From Fodinibius sp. Rm-B-1B1-1 (GTDB lineage: Bacteria > Bacteroidota > Rhodothermia > Balneolales > Balneolaceae): DNA of 64,000 bases. The notes beneath the pieces were generated by a model. The model ran no database searches and was not told the origin of the DNA. It saw only the letters and a list, made by a program, of their open reading frames with translations. The stretch spans positions 1 to 64,000 of the forward strand of contig NZ_JBCFYD010000001.1 in NCBI RefSeq assembly GCF_038594945.1, read 5' to 3'. The translations under genes were made by a program, and so were the position numbers. Of this stretch, positions 44,701 through 55,023 are shown piece by piece (the first letter of the stretch is position 1; every line of letters begins with the position of its first letter).

Positions 44701-45095
44701 AAATAAAATTAATTGAGTATTAGTAAATACCTGACGCCACAAAAACATACTTATAGTACCAGCTTACTAAGCCGCTATCCAAAAACCGTGTATATTAGAG
44801 GCGCCGACAGACCAAAGAAAGGATTGCAAGAACCTGTTTAACGAGTAGGTGGGATATTAAAGTAACACCAGCTGGCCTAAGGTACGCAATTATCAGCAGA
44901 ACAACACTAAATTAAAAGATTAATATTTGATCGTTAGTGTTGACGACCTTCAACATTTGCTAATATCCCCCAAACACTACACAAAAAACCTCATTATAAG
45001 TTTTTAAGAGTATCTTTATGTTAGTTAAAATTCACTAACTATTTTTCAACTTATTAGTATGTTCCGTAACTATCATCCATAATACTATATAAGGG
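44701..45095 (-). ncRNA. 395-base intergenic stretch with mutually exclusive hairpins; possible leader of the helicase gene
   Basis: No gene is present. A long-range inverted repeat GGGATATTA (44851-44859) / TAATATCCC (44961-44969) encloses a second inverted repeat CAACACTAA (44902-44910) / TTAGTGTTG (44934-44942). A third hairpin TGTTGA (44938-44943) / TCAACA (44950-44955) uses the same bases as the second, so only one can form. The layout is like a leader that switches between structures. It was not recognisable as SRP, 6S or RNase P RNA. Strand and function are inferred. Confidence 0.45.
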
Positions 45096-45101
45096 ATGGT
45101 T

Positions 45102-45485
45102 ATGGGACAACAACAATTACTTTTAGTTATTTTAGTTACTATTCTGATAGGAGTAGCGGCCGTAGTTGCAATTGATACCATGCAAGAAGCACGAACGAAC
45201 TCCAACGAAACAGCTGTACGGCAAGATATATTGATGATACTTAACGATGCTCAAATCTACTATCGGAAGCCAGAAATGGTTGGCGGTGGCGGCAATTCTT
45301 TTGATGGAATCTCACAACAACACATTCTCTCCGTTGAACCAAAAAATGAAAACGGTTATTATGAGATATCTGGCTCCGGAAATACCTTAACAGTTACCGG
45401 TACGGGCAGCGACGCAAGTGTTAAGGTTATTGCAACGGCAACAATAAATGGAGACGGAATGGAAATTTCGTGGTCTACTCCTTAA
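45102..45485 (+). CDS. Pilin-like secreted protein
   Basis: The start at 45102 (MGQQQLLLVILVTILIG) follows AAGGG by six bases, so it is favoured over the ATG two codons upstream. The protein (127 residues) has a short N-terminus, a hydrophobic helix of about 20 residues (LLLVILVTILIGVAAVVAI) and then a soluble domain rich in Gly, Ser and Thr. This resembles type IV pilin-like or pseudopilin proteins, but the usual glutamate at position 5 is missing. No pilus gene is near. The function is inferred from shape only. Confidence 0.5.
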   Translation: MGQQQLLLVILVTILIGVAAVVAIDTMQEARTNSNETAVRQDILMILNDAQIYYRKPEMVGGGGNSFDGISQQHILSVEPKNENGYYEISGSGNTLTVTGTGSDASVKVIATATINGDGMEISWSTP

Positions 45486-45486
45486 T

Positions 45487-46050
45487 CTATGCATAGGCGT
45501 TTAAAATAAAGAAAATCACCACTCCTGTTACCGATACATACAACCAAACTGGCAGGGTAACTTTTGAGACCTTTCGATGTAGTTTCAGCTTTCCGGCAAA
45601 TGCCAAATAAAAACTCGTCAAGATCATTGGAACTACCAAAGCTGATAATATGATATGTGTTATGAGTATAAAGAAATAAATAGGCCGAATGAGTCCTTCG
45701 CCAGGAAAAGGGGTATGTCCATGAAAATTATGATAAATCACATAACTAATCAGAAAAAAAGTAGAAGTAACAAAGGCCGTTAAGTTGAACTTCATGTGCC
45801 GGGTAAAGTCACGCTGACGAATAGCCTGATATCCAAATAGTAAAAATACTGTGCTCGCACTATTTAACAGGGCATTCAAAGCCGGCAAGCTGCTTATAAG
45901 AGTTGAGCTATGATCACTCCCTCCTTTATAATAGATCAGCCAAATTAAGAAACCGAATGCAATGCCACTTATTAATAATATAACGCCTAAAGCTTTGGCA
46001 AAACTGATGTTTTTAAGGAGATCAATGGTAATAGGCTTTTTGGAACTCAT
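45487..46050 (-). CDS. DUF420 membrane protein (YozB/CtaM-like)
   Basis: The 187-residue product has five membrane segments with histidines in YVIYHNFHGHTPF and LKLHRKVSKVT, typical of the DUF420 family, which is associated with cytochrome oxidase assembly (CtaM-type). Its location next to the respiratory operon, divergent from actA, agrees. Confidence 0.8.
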   Translation of the reverse strand: MSSKKPITIDLLKNISFAKALGVILLISGIAFGFLIWLIYYKGGSDHSSTLISSLPALNALLNSASTVFLLFGYQAIRQRDFTRHMKFNLTAFVTSTFFLISYVIYHNFHGHTPFPGEGLIRPIYFFILITHIILSALVVPMILTSFYLAFAGKLKLHRKVSKVTLPVWLYVSVTGVVIFFILNAYA

Positions 46051-46380
46051 TGCATCAAATTTATTGAATAAATTAAAAGCAGGGCAAAGATAACCATTAT
46101 TGTTTGTTAAAGCAGCAATAATCAGACAAGATTTATTCTGCCAAGATTACAGTAATTTTCTATCTATATCTTAAAATCTCATTAGGCATTTTTGCTAAAT
46201 AGATTATATCTTAGGCCACTAATTTCGAGGACGGCAAAACGGGCCCAATCTATTTAGAATCGATTTAAATATCGAAACTCTCATTTTTATGGGTTCTAAA
46301 AGACTTGGATTTTCCATACTTTCAGGCCGAAACTTTTAGAGCACAACTGCTAAAAAGCAACGATAAATTTTACTTAACCC
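46051..46380. other. 330-base divergent intergenic region upstream of the respiratory operon
   Basis: No gene was found. The space lies between the DUF420 gene and actA, which are read away from each other. An inverted repeat TCGAT-TTAAAT-ATCGA at 46260-46275 might be an operator. No FNR- or ArcA-like box was recognised. The promoter of the long respiratory operon is expected here. Confidence 0.4.
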
Positions 46381-47034
46381 ATGGCTCAGATTTTTCCTAA
46401 ATGGGCAAATGAAGTTCCCCAACGTATTTTGCTCGGGCTTATTATTTTCGCGACCGCAACAGTAGCAGGAGTTTGGTACTATTTTTCTCCGGAATACACC
46501 GATGTAGGCTATGCTCCTGAACAGCCCATCGAATACAGCCATAAATTGCACGCCGGTGAACTTGACATAGATTGCCAGTATTGTCATACCAATGTAAAGG
46601 AATCAAAACATGCCAATGTTCCGGCCACACAAACTTGCATGAACTGTCACAATCAAGTTGATGGCTCGCAAAACCCAGAGGAGGTACAAAAAATCCGCGA
46701 CAGTTGGGAAAATGACGAATCCATTGAATGGGTGCGCGTGCACAACCTCCCGGACTATGCTTACTTCAATCATGCTGCACACGTAAATGTTGGCGTTGGA
46801 TGTGAAACCTGCCATGGGCGTGTTGACCGAATGGAGACCGTCTTCCAAAAAGAACCACTAAGTATGAGTTGGTGTCTTGACTGTCACAGAAATCCGGAAC
46901 AGTACGTTCGTCCGGTTGATGAAGTTACTACAATGGGCTATAAGCCAGAAAAAGATCAAATTGAAATGGGTCGTGACTTGGTAGCAAAACACAATATTGC
47001 TCCACCAACCTACTGTCAAAGCTGCCACTATTAA
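46381..47034 (+). CDS. actA: Alternative Complex III subunit A, pentaheme cytochrome c
   Basis: The 217-residue product has one N-terminal membrane segment (about 16-34) and five CxxCH motifs: CQYCH, CMNCH, CETCH, CLDCH and CQSCH. ActA in Rhodothermus is a pentaheme c-type cytochrome of the same design. It transfers electrons out of the ACIII complex, a quinol to cytochrome c oxidoreductase. It begins the operon actABCDEF. Confidence 0.92.
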   Translation: MAQIFPKWANEVPQRILLGLIIFATATVAGVWYYFSPEYTDVGYAPEQPIEYSHKLHAGELDIDCQYCHTNVKESKHANVPATQTCMNCHNQVDGSQNPEEVQKIRDSWENDESIEWVRVHNLPDYAYFNHAAHVNVGVGCETCHGRVDRMETVFQKEPLSMSWCLDCHRNPEQYVRPVDEVTTMGYKPEKDQIEMGRDLVAKHNIAPPTYCQSCHY

Positions 47035-47085
47035 TAATAAGGTATACCTAACCGAACGAATCTGAATAAACGCAATCGTAACGGA

Positions 47086-50000
47086 ATGAGCGAAGAAGTA
47101 AAAAGTCCCAATTACTGGAAAAGCTTGGGCGAACTTGCCAGAAACGAAGAATATGAAAAGTTCGTCGAACGTGAATTTCCTGAAAATGCTACAGAACTTA
47201 ATGATAAAGTATCCCGTCGCGGCTTTCTGCGGGTAATGGGAGCTTCCATTGCATTAGCTGGCTTTGCTGCATGCCGACGCCCAGTGCAGAAAATCGTACC
47301 TTTCAGCAAGCAGCCGGAAGATTATGTGGAGGGAGAGCCAAAGTTTTACGCTTCTTCAGCCCCCTTTCAAGGTGCTCTTAGCGGCATTGTTGTTGAAAAT
47401 AACGAGGGGCGTCCGACTAAGATTGAAGGAAATGAGATGCATCCCGCCAGCCAGGGAAATACCAGCATTTTCAGCCAGGCTGAGATATTAAACATGTATG
47501 ACCCCGATCGCTCGCGTTACGTTCGAAAAAACGGAGAGCGTTCGTCGGTTAGTGCCTTTGCAGAATTTTGTAGTGAACATTTTTCTAATACCAATCAAAA
47601 CATTGCCTTTGTTTCGGAAGCAAATTCTTCACCTACTTATAATAGGTTGAAAGATGAGGCAATGGATCGCTTTTCGAATGCGCAATGGATCACCTACGAA
47701 CCATTTGGTGAAGACAATGCCCTTGAAGGAACAAATATGGCATTTGGTCAGCGATTGCGCACATATAATCAATTTGGTGAAGCCGATGTCATCGTAAGTT
47801 TTGATGATGACTTTTTAAATCCGGCTGCCGATAAAAATAGTGTTGAAAACACTAAGAGTTTTACTGACCGGCGCCGCGTGATGTCGGAAGATGATGACAT
47901 GTCACGATTTTATGCTGTTGAAAGTACATTCAGCATTACCGGCTCCAACGCCGATAACCGTCTGCGTATTAAGTCTGGCGAAGTTGACCTCTTTATATAT
48001 GCACTGGCTGCTGAGCTTTCTGGTTCAGTGAGTGGACTTTCTGCATTTAACGGTTATAGCAACAAATTTTCTGATCACGATTGGATATCGGTACTGGCTG
48101 AAGAGCTGCTCGATAATCAAGGTCGTTCACTATTAACCGTTGGACGAGATCACAAGCCGGAACTTCACGCTACTGTTGCAACAATCAATGTAGCACTCAA
48201 CAACGACGGTGAAACCGTTGGTTATATTGAAATTCCACATATTGATGACCAAAACAATCGGGAAGCATTCTCTGGCTTAATTGATGAACTTAACAATGAA
48301 AATGTTGATACTGTTGTATTAGTCGGAACGAATCCCGCTTTTTCAGCACCTGCTGATCTGAATTTTGAAGATGCACTCTCTAATGCCGGGCAAGTTGTTC
48401 ATCTTTCTGACTATTATGATGAAACGTCGAAACTGGCTAACTGGCACATAAATCGTGCGCATTTCCTTGAAGCATGGAGCGACGGATATTCTTATTCCGG
48501 AACACGATCGATCGTTCAGCCACAAATCGAACCTTTATATTCTGGCATTAGTGAAATTGAGTTCTTGAACACCATATTAACGGGAGAACAATCCAACGGG
48601 TATGACTTGGTTCAAGAAACATGGAAAAATTATTACGGCAATGACTTTACCAGTCAGTGGAATGAAGCCTTGCATGATGGTTTAGCAGAAGAACAAACTT
48701 TTTCTGCAGCATCAGTAAGTATTTCAAACGACTTTAACTCCCAAGCCTCTAACTTTATCAGCGATGCACAACCTGCTGAGGGCATGGAGCTGGTTATTCG
48801 TCCCGACTCTACGGTTTTTGATGGACGCTATGCCAATAACGGCTGGCTGCAAGAGCTTCCCAAGCCAATGACCAAAATCACTTGGGATAATGTGGCCTTA
48901 ATGAGCAAGAAAACAGCTGACGAATTGGGTGTTAAAGAAGCCGGGCTCGGTAAATCAGAAGTAGAAGTTATTGCTATTACAGTAGATGGTACTACGGTTG
49001 AAATTCCTGCTTGGGTTCAACCAGGCCATGCCGATGACAGTATCACTATTACTGTTGGTTATGGCCGCGAAGGTGTTGGACGCGTGGCAAACAAGACGGG
49101 AACCAATACGTATCCGCTTCGAACAACCGCTAATATGCATGTTGCGGGAAATATTTCCGTAGAAAAGACTGGGGAAACCTATGAAATAGCATCTACACAG
49201 GATCACAACAGCATGGAAGGACGTTCGCTGTTGCGATATGCTACACTCCAGGAATATAAAGAGAATCCAAACTTCTCGGCGTATGAATCGGCGTATGATG
49301 CCGAAATGCCAGGTGTCGCATTTGCCGAAGAACATGGCGAAGACGACCCACTATCAATTTTTAATTCTATCGACGAGCAAGAATATCCCGATGACGAACC
49401 TCAATGGGGTATGTCTATCGACTTAAATACCTGCACGGGATGTGGAGTATGTACGATCGCATGTACCGCAGAAAATAACATCCCTGTTGTAGGCAAACGC
49501 GAAGTAAGTCGCGGGCGTGAGATGCACTGGATTCGAAATGACCGCTATTTTGATGGCGATGTCAATGATCCAAAAGCTGTTCACCAACCTGTTCCTTGTA
49601 TGCACTGTGAACTGGCTCCTTGTGAACAAGTTTGTCCGGTTGCCGCAACTACTCACAGTGATGACGGCATGAACCAAATGACGTATAACCGATGTATTGG
49701 AACGCGTTACTGCGCTAATAACTGTCCATATAAAGTTCGTCGATTTAATTTCTTTAATTACTCAAAAGAATTTTTAACGGGTGGTGACGATCCTGAAATC
49801 GTCCAGATGGCAATGAATCCAGAAGTAACGATTCGTTTCCGCGGTGTGATGGAAAAATGTACCTACTGCGTACAGCGAGTTAATCGCGCGAAGATACAAC
49901 GCGATATCGAAACGGATGGTGAGTCTAAGAAACCACTGGATGGTTCTGTTGAAACGGCATGTCAGCAAGCGTGCCCAGCAGACGCAATCTATTTCGGTGA

Positions 50001-50136
50001 TCTTACCGACCCAGAGAGTGAAGTAGTCAAAACGAAGAAAAATAACCGTAACTACTTGCTCTTAGAAGAACTTAATACGCGACCAAGAACGTCGTATCTT
50101 GCTAAAATTCGTAATCCAAATCCCAAATTGGCCTAA
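47086..50136 (+). CDS. actB: Alternative Complex III subunit B, molybdopterin-like/iron-sulfur protein
   Basis: The 1016-residue protein fuses a molybdopterin oxidoreductase-like part (about 1-760) with a four-cluster ferredoxin domain. A twin-arginine signal (SRRGFLRVMGASIALAG) at 43-59 targets it across the membrane. The cluster cysteines are in CTGCGVCTIAC, CMHCELAPCEQVC, CIGTRYCANNC and CTYC...CQQAC. ACIII members have lost the Mo cofactor. Its residues agree with the actB line, starting 51 bases after actA. Confidence 0.92.
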   Translation: MSEEVKSPNYWKSLGELARNEEYEKFVEREFPENATELNDKVSRRGFLRVMGASIALAGFAACRRPVQKIVPFSKQPEDYVEGEPKFYASSAPFQGALSGIVVENNEGRPTKIEGNEMHPASQGNTSIFSQAEILNMYDPDRSRYVRKNGERSSVSAFAEFCSEHFSNTNQNIAFVSEANSSPTYNRLKDEAMDRFSNAQWITYEPFGEDNALEGTNMAFGQRLRTYNQFGEADVIVSFDDDFLNPAADKNSVENTKSFTDRRRVMSEDDDMSRFYAVESTFSITGSNADNRLRIKSGEVDLFIYALAAELSGSVSGLSAFNGYSNKFSDHDWISVLAEELLDNQGRSLLTVGRDHKPELHATVATINVALNNDGETVGYIEIPHIDDQNNREAFSGLIDELNNENVDTVVLVGTNPAFSAPADLNFEDALSNAGQVVHLSDYYDETSKLANWHINRAHFLEAWSDGYSYSGTRSIVQPQIEPLYSGISEIEFLNTILTGEQSNGYDLVQETWKNYYGNDFTSQWNEALHDGLAEEQTFSAASVSISNDFNSQASNFISDAQPAEGMELVIRPDSTVFDGRYANNGWLQELPKPMTKITWDNVALMSKKTADELGVKEAGLGKSEVEVIAITVDGTTVEIPAWVQPGHADDSITITVGYGREGVGRVANKTGTNTYPLRTTANMHVAGNISVEKTGETYEIASTQDHNSMEGRSLLRYATLQEYKENPNFSAYESAYDAEMPGVAFAEEHGEDDPLSIFNSIDEQEYPDDEPQWGMSIDLNTCTGCGVCTIACTAENNIPVVGKREVSRGREMHWIRNDRYFDGDVNDPKAVHQPVPCMHCELAPCEQVCPVAATTHSDDGMNQMTYNRCIGTRYCANNCPYKVRRFNFFNYSKEFLTGGDDPEIVQMAMNPEVTIRFRGVMEKCTYCVQRVNRAKIQRDIETDGESKKPLDGSVETACQQACPADAIYFGDLTDPESEVVKTKKNNRNYLLLEELNTRPRTSYLAKIRNPNPKLA

Positions 50137-50154
50137 TTTTCAATACACTTTACG

Positions 50155-51588
50155 ATGAGCACTGATTATCAATACGTACCAGAGCCAAAACTTGTAAAAG
50201 GAGATCATTCCTTTGGGAGTATCACTGATCTTATTGCGAAAACTCCCCTATCTCCTACTCCGAAATTATGGTATTTAGCATTTGGCCTTGCCAACATGTT
50301 GCTTATGGTCCTTTTGGGTGCCATTGGATACCTTATTTGGGAAGGTACCGGAATTTGGGGTCTTAACAATCCCGCTGGATGGGGTTGGGCTATTATCAAC
50401 TTTGTGTGGTGGGTTGGTATTGGTCACGCCGGAACCTTGATTTCTGCTATTTTATTCCTCTTTAGACAGGGATGGCGTACAGCTATTAACCGTTTTGCGG
50501 AGGCGATGACCATATTTGCGGTTATGTGTGCCGGAATTTTTCCCGCCATTCACGTGGGACGTATCTGGGTTATTTACTGGGTATTTCCGATTCCCAACCA
50601 AATGGCAGCTTGGCCCAACTTTTCAAGTCCACTACTTTGGGATGTATTTGCCGTAAGCACATATTTTACTGTTTCATTACTTTTCTGGTATGTAGGTTTA
50701 ATTCCTGATTTTGCCACACTGAGAGACAAAGCCAAAAGTAAGGTTGCTAAAATGTCATACGGGATTGCCTCGCTGGGCTGGACAGGCAGTTTTCGAAATT
50801 GGTGGAATTACGAAAAGGCTTATATGATTCTGGCCGGACTTGCTACGCCCCTCGTACTTTCAGTACACACTATTGTATCATTTGACTTTGCTGTTTCGGT
50901 TATTCCGGGCTGGCACAGTACAATATTTCCACCCTACTTTGTTGCCGGTGCGATTTATTCTGGTTTTGCCATGGTATTAACACTGATGTTGATTGCACGA
51001 AAGATCTACAAGCTTGAAGACATCATGAACATCGATATCATGGAAAAGATGAACCTTGTAATGATGGTTACGGGTAATTTGGTGGCATTCGCTTACTTAA
51101 TGGAAGGATTTGTAGCCTGGTACAGTGGATATATTTATGAACAAGGAATTTTCTGGTTATACGTCGTTGGACCTTATGCCTGGGGCTTCTGGATTCTCAT
51201 GTTCTGTAACGTGGTAACTCCCCAGCTTCTGTGGTTTAAGAACATTCGACGTAATGTAGCAATCACATTTGTGATATCGATTATCGTAAACATCGGTATG
51301 TGGTTCGAGCGATTTATGATTTCGGTCGCATCGCTATCAACTGATTTTATGCCTTCTGCTTGGGATTATTACTCTCCCAGCATGTGGGATATTCTCACGT
51401 ACATTGGAACATTCGGATTATTTTTCACTTTCTTCCTGCTATTCCTCCGCTTCCTGCCAATGGTTGCCATTGCAGAAGTTAAAGGAGTTATGCCGCAGGC
51501 CGATCCACATAACTACGATGAGGAAACCAGCGAATTTGATATTGAGAAAACGAAACCTGTTGTAGTTCAACAAGAGCAAACTGTTTAG
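50155..51588 (+). CDS. actC: Alternative Complex III subunit C, NrfD/PsrC-like membrane protein
   Basis: The 477-residue product has about ten membrane segments, the NrfD/PsrC fold of ACIII quinol-binding subunits. The phrase [19 protein letters not shown] and histidines in the second and fourth helices agree with ActC. It lies 18 bases after actB. Confidence 0.92.
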   Translation: MSTDYQYVPEPKLVKGDHSFGSITDLIAKTPLSPTPKLWYLAFGLANMLLMVLLGAIGYLIWEGTGIWGLNNPAGWGWAIINFVWWVGIGHAGTLISAILFLFRQGWRTAINRFAEAMTIFAVMCAGIFPAIHVGRIWVIYWVFPIPNQMAAWPNFSSPLLWDVFAVSTYFTVSLLFWYVGLIPDFATLRDKAKSKVAKMSYGIASLGWTGSFRNWWNYEKAYMILAGLATPLVLSVHTIVSFDFAVSVIPGWHSTIFPPYFVAGAIYSGFAMVLTLMLIARKIYKLEDIMNIDIMEKMNLVMMVTGNLVAFAYLMEGFVAWYSGYIYEQGIFWLYVVGPYAWGFWILMFCNVVTPQLLWFKNIRRNVAITFVISIIVNIGMWFERFMISVASLSTDFMPSAWDYYSPSMWDILTYIGTFGLFFTFFLLFLRFLPMVAIAEVKGVMPQADPHNYDEETSEFDIEKTKPVVVQQEQTV

Positions 51589-51600
51589 TAACTGATATTT

Positions 51601-52149
51601 ATGGACGCAGAAAACAAAAAAGTGTACGGTGTATTAGCTGAGTTCAAAAATCCCAAAGAACTTGTTGATGCAGCATCATCCGTAAAGAAATCCGGTTATA
51701 AGGATTTTGATACCTACGCTCCCTTCCCTATTCACGGGATGGAAAAAGCAATGGGCATAAAGAAGTCTCCCCTTGGTTGGATTGTACTGGGAGGAGCTCT
51801 TACAGGAATGATCGGCGCATTAGCATTAATGATTTGGGTGATGGGCTATGAATACCCGATGAACATCAGTGGTAAACCTTTTATCAATATTCCCATTTAC
51901 GTGCCCATTACTTTTGAGCTGACGGTTTTATTATCCGCTTTTGCTGCCACCTTTGGCATGTTGGCGTTAAACAAACTTCCGCGGTTACACAATCCACTAT
52001 TTAACGTAGATCGCTTTGAAAAAGCTTCTGACGATGGCTTTTTTGTCCACATAGAAGCTTCCGACGATCTTTTTTCAGAAGAAAAGGTTACTAAGCTGTT
52101 CCAAAATAATGGGGCAACGCACATTGAAACCGTATACGATTCGGAATAA
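51601..52149 (+). CDS. actD: Alternative Complex III subunit D (DUF3341)
   Basis: The 182-residue product begins with a soluble alpha/beta part (KVYGVLAEFKNPKELVDAA) and has two membrane segments (about 60-82 and 101-124). DUF3341 is the ActD family. It binds on the cytoplasmic side of the complex. Twelve bases separate it from actC. Confidence 0.9.
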   Translation: MDAENKKVYGVLAEFKNPKELVDAASSVKKSGYKDFDTYAPFPIHGMEKAMGIKKSPLGWIVLGGALTGMIGALALMIWVMGYEYPMNISGKPFINIPIYVPITFELTVLLSAFAATFGMLALNKLPRLHNPLFNVDRFEKASDDGFFVHIEASDDLFSEEKVTKLFQNNGATHIETVYDSE

Positions 52150-52185
52150 TTGACCACAAAAATCTTTAGTTCGCATAACAATCCG

Positions 52186-53172
52186 ATGAAAGTTTCTAAG
52201 TACTTATTATTAGCTGTTATTGTTCTCCCATTGGCATTGGCCGGTTGCAGGGGCGAAAAGTTTGATTCGCAACCCGTACACCCTAACATGAACATGGACC
52301 AGCAAGAGCGTTTTGAACCACAAGAAAAAAATGAGTTTTTCGCTGATAATCGTGCCATGCGAAAGCCGGTTGACGGCACTATCGCCCGAGGTGACTTAAA
52401 AGAAGACAAGGCTTACTACCAGGGAATTAATGAAGACAGCAGCTTTGTAGAGGAAATTCCCGTTGATCTTACGAAGTCATTCATCTATCGCGGAAAAGAT
52501 CAATATGAGATCTATTGTACACCTTGCCACGGAAATACTGGTGATGGCAATGGAATTGTGATGGCCAACAATTACGGCTATGTCCCAGCACCAAGCTTCC
52601 ATATAGAACGTCTACAAAATCAAAGCGATGGCTATATTTATTCTGCTATCGCCAATGGTATCCGTAATATGCCCTCTTACGCAACACAAATTTCTGTCAA
52701 AGATCGATGGGCTATTGTGGCATACGTACGAGCTTTGCAAAAAAGTCAAAATGTATCTGAAGATGAAATTCAACAGTACGATGTTGACCTCACTGCTCTG
52801 CAAGAAGATTATCAAGAAAAGTTAGCTGCCGAGCAGGCTAAGAAAGAGGCTGAAGCTGATGACGATGGAGAAGTTACCGCATCACGTGGACAAACAGTGG
52901 CTCAGAACAACGGTTGTATGACGTGCCATTCAACAGATGGATCAAAACTGGTAGGTCCAACCTGGCAAAACCTGTATGGATCTGAGCGAACATTGGATGA
53001 CGGTTCAACTGTTACAGCTGATGAGGACTATCTGCGAGAATCTATTGTAGATCCATCAGCAAAAGTTGTCGAAGGATTTCCACCATCGATGGTACCTTAT
53101 GATTATTTAAGTGACAGCGAGATAAACTCTTTGGTTGCTTACATAAAATCACTGAGTGAAAACGCAGAATAA
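52186..53172 (+). CDS. actE: Alternative Complex III subunit E, diheme cytochrome c lipoprotein
   Basis: The start used is the ATG at 52186; an in-frame TTG at 52150 is weaker. The lipobox places the lipidated cysteine at 21 (ALAGC). There are two heme motifs, C111-C114-H115 (CTPCH) and C244-C247-H248 (CMTCH). Usual ActE has one heme. The second domain (about 240-328) is closely similar to the heme domain fused to CoxB, for example sharing [15 protein letters not shown] and the same spacing. A coiled, acidic linker (about 205-230) joins the two. Confidence 0.9.
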   Translation: MKVSKYLLLAVIVLPLALAGCRGEKFDSQPVHPNMNMDQQERFEPQEKNEFFADNRAMRKPVDGTIARGDLKEDKAYYQGINEDSSFVEEIPVDLTKSFIYRGKDQYEIYCTPCHGNTGDGNGIVMANNYGYVPAPSFHIERLQNQSDGYIYSAIANGIRNMPSYATQISVKDRWAIVAYVRALQKSQNVSEDEIQQYDVDLTALQEDYQEKLAAEQAKKEAEADDDGEVTASRGQTVAQNNGCMTCHSTDGSKLVGPTWQNLYGSERTLDDGSTVTADEDYLRESIVDPSAKVVEGFPPSMVPYDYLSDSEINSLVAYIKSLSENAE

Positions 53173-53215
53173 CATTCTAAACGATTTTAACGCATATAAA
53201 CGATTGGTTTAATCT

Positions 53216-54400
53216 ATGAGTAAGCCCACAATTACTGATACACTGGATTTTCCCTCAGACTTAAATGTGACCAAGTCGCTCTTTGGGGTTGGCGTTGTAG
53301 GCCTGTTGGCCACTGGTGTTGGATACTTTCTTGATCATGATCAGTTCTACTTCTCATACCTTGTAAGCTTCTCTTTTTTCTCGAGCATTGCCCTTGCAAG
53401 TTTATTTTTTGTAATGATACAGCACCTAACTCGTTCGGAGTGGAGTGCTGTAATTCGTCGAATACCTGAAGCAATTTCTTCGAACTTCTGGATCTGGGGA
53501 TTGTTCATTATCCCTATTCTTTTCGGGATGCATTCACTGTACCATTGGACCCATGCCGATGCAATAGCGACCGATCCGGTACTACAAGGCAAGGAACCGT
53601 ACTTGAACACTACTTTCTTTATTATTCGCCAAGTAATCTACTTTGCTGTTTGGAGTTTTCTGGGTTATCGATTGTATAACAAATCTGTTGAAATGGATGA
53701 AACTGGCGATTGGGGGCTCCAAACTCTATTGCGACGAACCAGTGGTCCGGGCTTGTTTTTCTTTGCTATTACCCTGGCATTTGCATCATTTGATTGGATC
53801 ATGTCCCTTGATCCACATTGGTACTCTACTATTTTTGGTGTCTATTATTTTGCAATGAGTTTTCAGGGTTTATTTGCTGCGCTCATTCTCATCATATTTT
53901 TCTTGTGGAAGAATGATCTGCTCACCAATACCATTCAAAAGGGACATATTTATGATTTAGGGGTACAGATGTTTGGCTTCACCGTATTCTACGCCTACAT
54001 CGCCTTTAGTCAATTTCTTTTGATCTATTACGCCAATATCCCTGAGGAAACAGTCTGGTACTTAGAGCGTTTACAAGGCGGATATGAATACTTAGCATAT
54101 ATCTATTTATTTGGACGATTTGTCATTCCATTTATACTTTTACTGCCTAAAGCACCAAAGTCGAATTACAAAATTGTAGGTAGTGTTTCAGTACTGATAT
54201 TAGTTTCACACTTAGTTGAACTTTACTGGCTTGTAATGCCAGTACTTAACCATCATGGCTTCCATTTTAACTGGATGACAATTACCAGTTTTGTAGGACT
54301 TGGAGGTATTTTCTTAGGATTGTTTTTCTACCGATTTAAACAACAGAAAATGGTAGCTATCAATGATCCCAAACTGGGAGAATCACTCAACAAACACTAA
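53216..54400 (+). CDS. actF: Alternative Complex III subunit F
   Basis: This 394-residue protein has about ten membrane segments and belongs to the ActF line (NrfD-related quinol-binding subunit 2). Residues FASFDWIMSLDPHWYSTIFGVY are highly typical. It follows actE by 43 bases. Confidence 0.9.
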   Translation: MSKPTITDTLDFPSDLNVTKSLFGVGVVGLLATGVGYFLDHDQFYFSYLVSFSFFSSIALASLFFVMIQHLTRSEWSAVIRRIPEAISSNFWIWGLFIIPILFGMHSLYHWTHADAIATDPVLQGKEPYLNTTFFIIRQVIYFAVWSFLGYRLYNKSVEMDETGDWGLQTLLRRTSGPGLFFFAITLAFASFDWIMSLDPHWYSTIFGVYYFAMSFQGLFAALILIIFFLWKNDLLTNTIQKGHIYDLGVQMFGFTVFYAYIAFSQFLLIYYANIPEETVWYLERLQGGYEYLAYIYLFGRFVIPFILLLPKAPKSNYKIVGSVSVLILVSHLVELYWLVMPVLNHHGFHFNWMTITSFVGLGGIFLGLFFYRFKQQKMVAINDPKLGESLNKH

Positions 54401-54459
54401 CATTTAGCTAACACTATAACGCAGTAACAACTGATACTGCTAATAAAGCTTATACTTTC

Positions 54460-55014
54460 ATGGCCAACGAGAAGCAAAATTATTCCGCTGAATTTAAGAA
54501 AGAGGTTGCTCAAAAAGCTTTAGACCAATCCAAGAAAAATCTGGATAAATTGGCGGAACAGTACGACGTATCTGTTTCTGTTATTTTGATGTGGGCAACA
54601 GAGCTTGAAAAAGGTGGAGAAGATGTATTTAAAACGGAGGATGAAGAACAACAATCCCCTTCGGAAGAACCCACAGAAAATGTTGATATTGAAATAACCA
54701 GTGAAGAAATCGCTGACTCTGTTGAACATGGCGTTATGGCTGATAAGCTCAACTATAAACGCCTTATATTTTGGAGCGTTTTTGGTACCATTTTGGTTAT
54801 TATTTTTGTGCGTGGACTTATGGAGATGTACGAGTATAATATGAACACCACACAAGAACGCGTATCATCTGAAAGTGAGTACTATCAAGTTAATCAGATG
54901 AAAAAAGAAGCCAGGCAACAATTAGAAAGTTTCGGTGTCGTTGATCTCGAAAATAACATTTATAGAATTCCTATCGACAGTGCAATCAATACGATGACTG
55001 CCGATGAAGAATAG
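54460..55014 (+). CDS. Membrane protein with N-terminal transposase-type HTH in the respiratory operon
   Basis: The 184-residue product starts with NYSAEFKKEVAQKALDQSKKNLDKLAEQYDVSVSVILMWATELEKG, which is like the DNA-binding helix-turn-helix of IS3-type transposase OrfA (HTH_Tnp_1). An acidic linker follows (60-95), then one membrane helix (about 102-122) and a C-terminal stretch ending LENNIYRIPIDSAINTM, which resembles the RIPID-type tail of small proteins near cytochrome oxidases. It has no transposase catalytic domain. It is co-directional between actF and sco. Confidence 0.65.
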   Translation: MANEKQNYSAEFKKEVAQKALDQSKKNLDKLAEQYDVSVSVILMWATELEKGGEDVFKTEDEEQQSPSEEPTENVDIEITSEEIADSVEHGVMADKLNYKRLIFWSVFGTILVIIFVRGLMEMYEYNMNTTQERVSSESEYYQVNQMKKEARQQLESFGVVDLENNIYRIPIDSAINTMTADEE

Positions 55015-55023
55015 GTAATAATT

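Noticed and set aside
44749-45095. SRP RNA, 6S RNA or RNase P RNA
   Set aside because: The conserved core motifs of these RNAs were not found on either strand.
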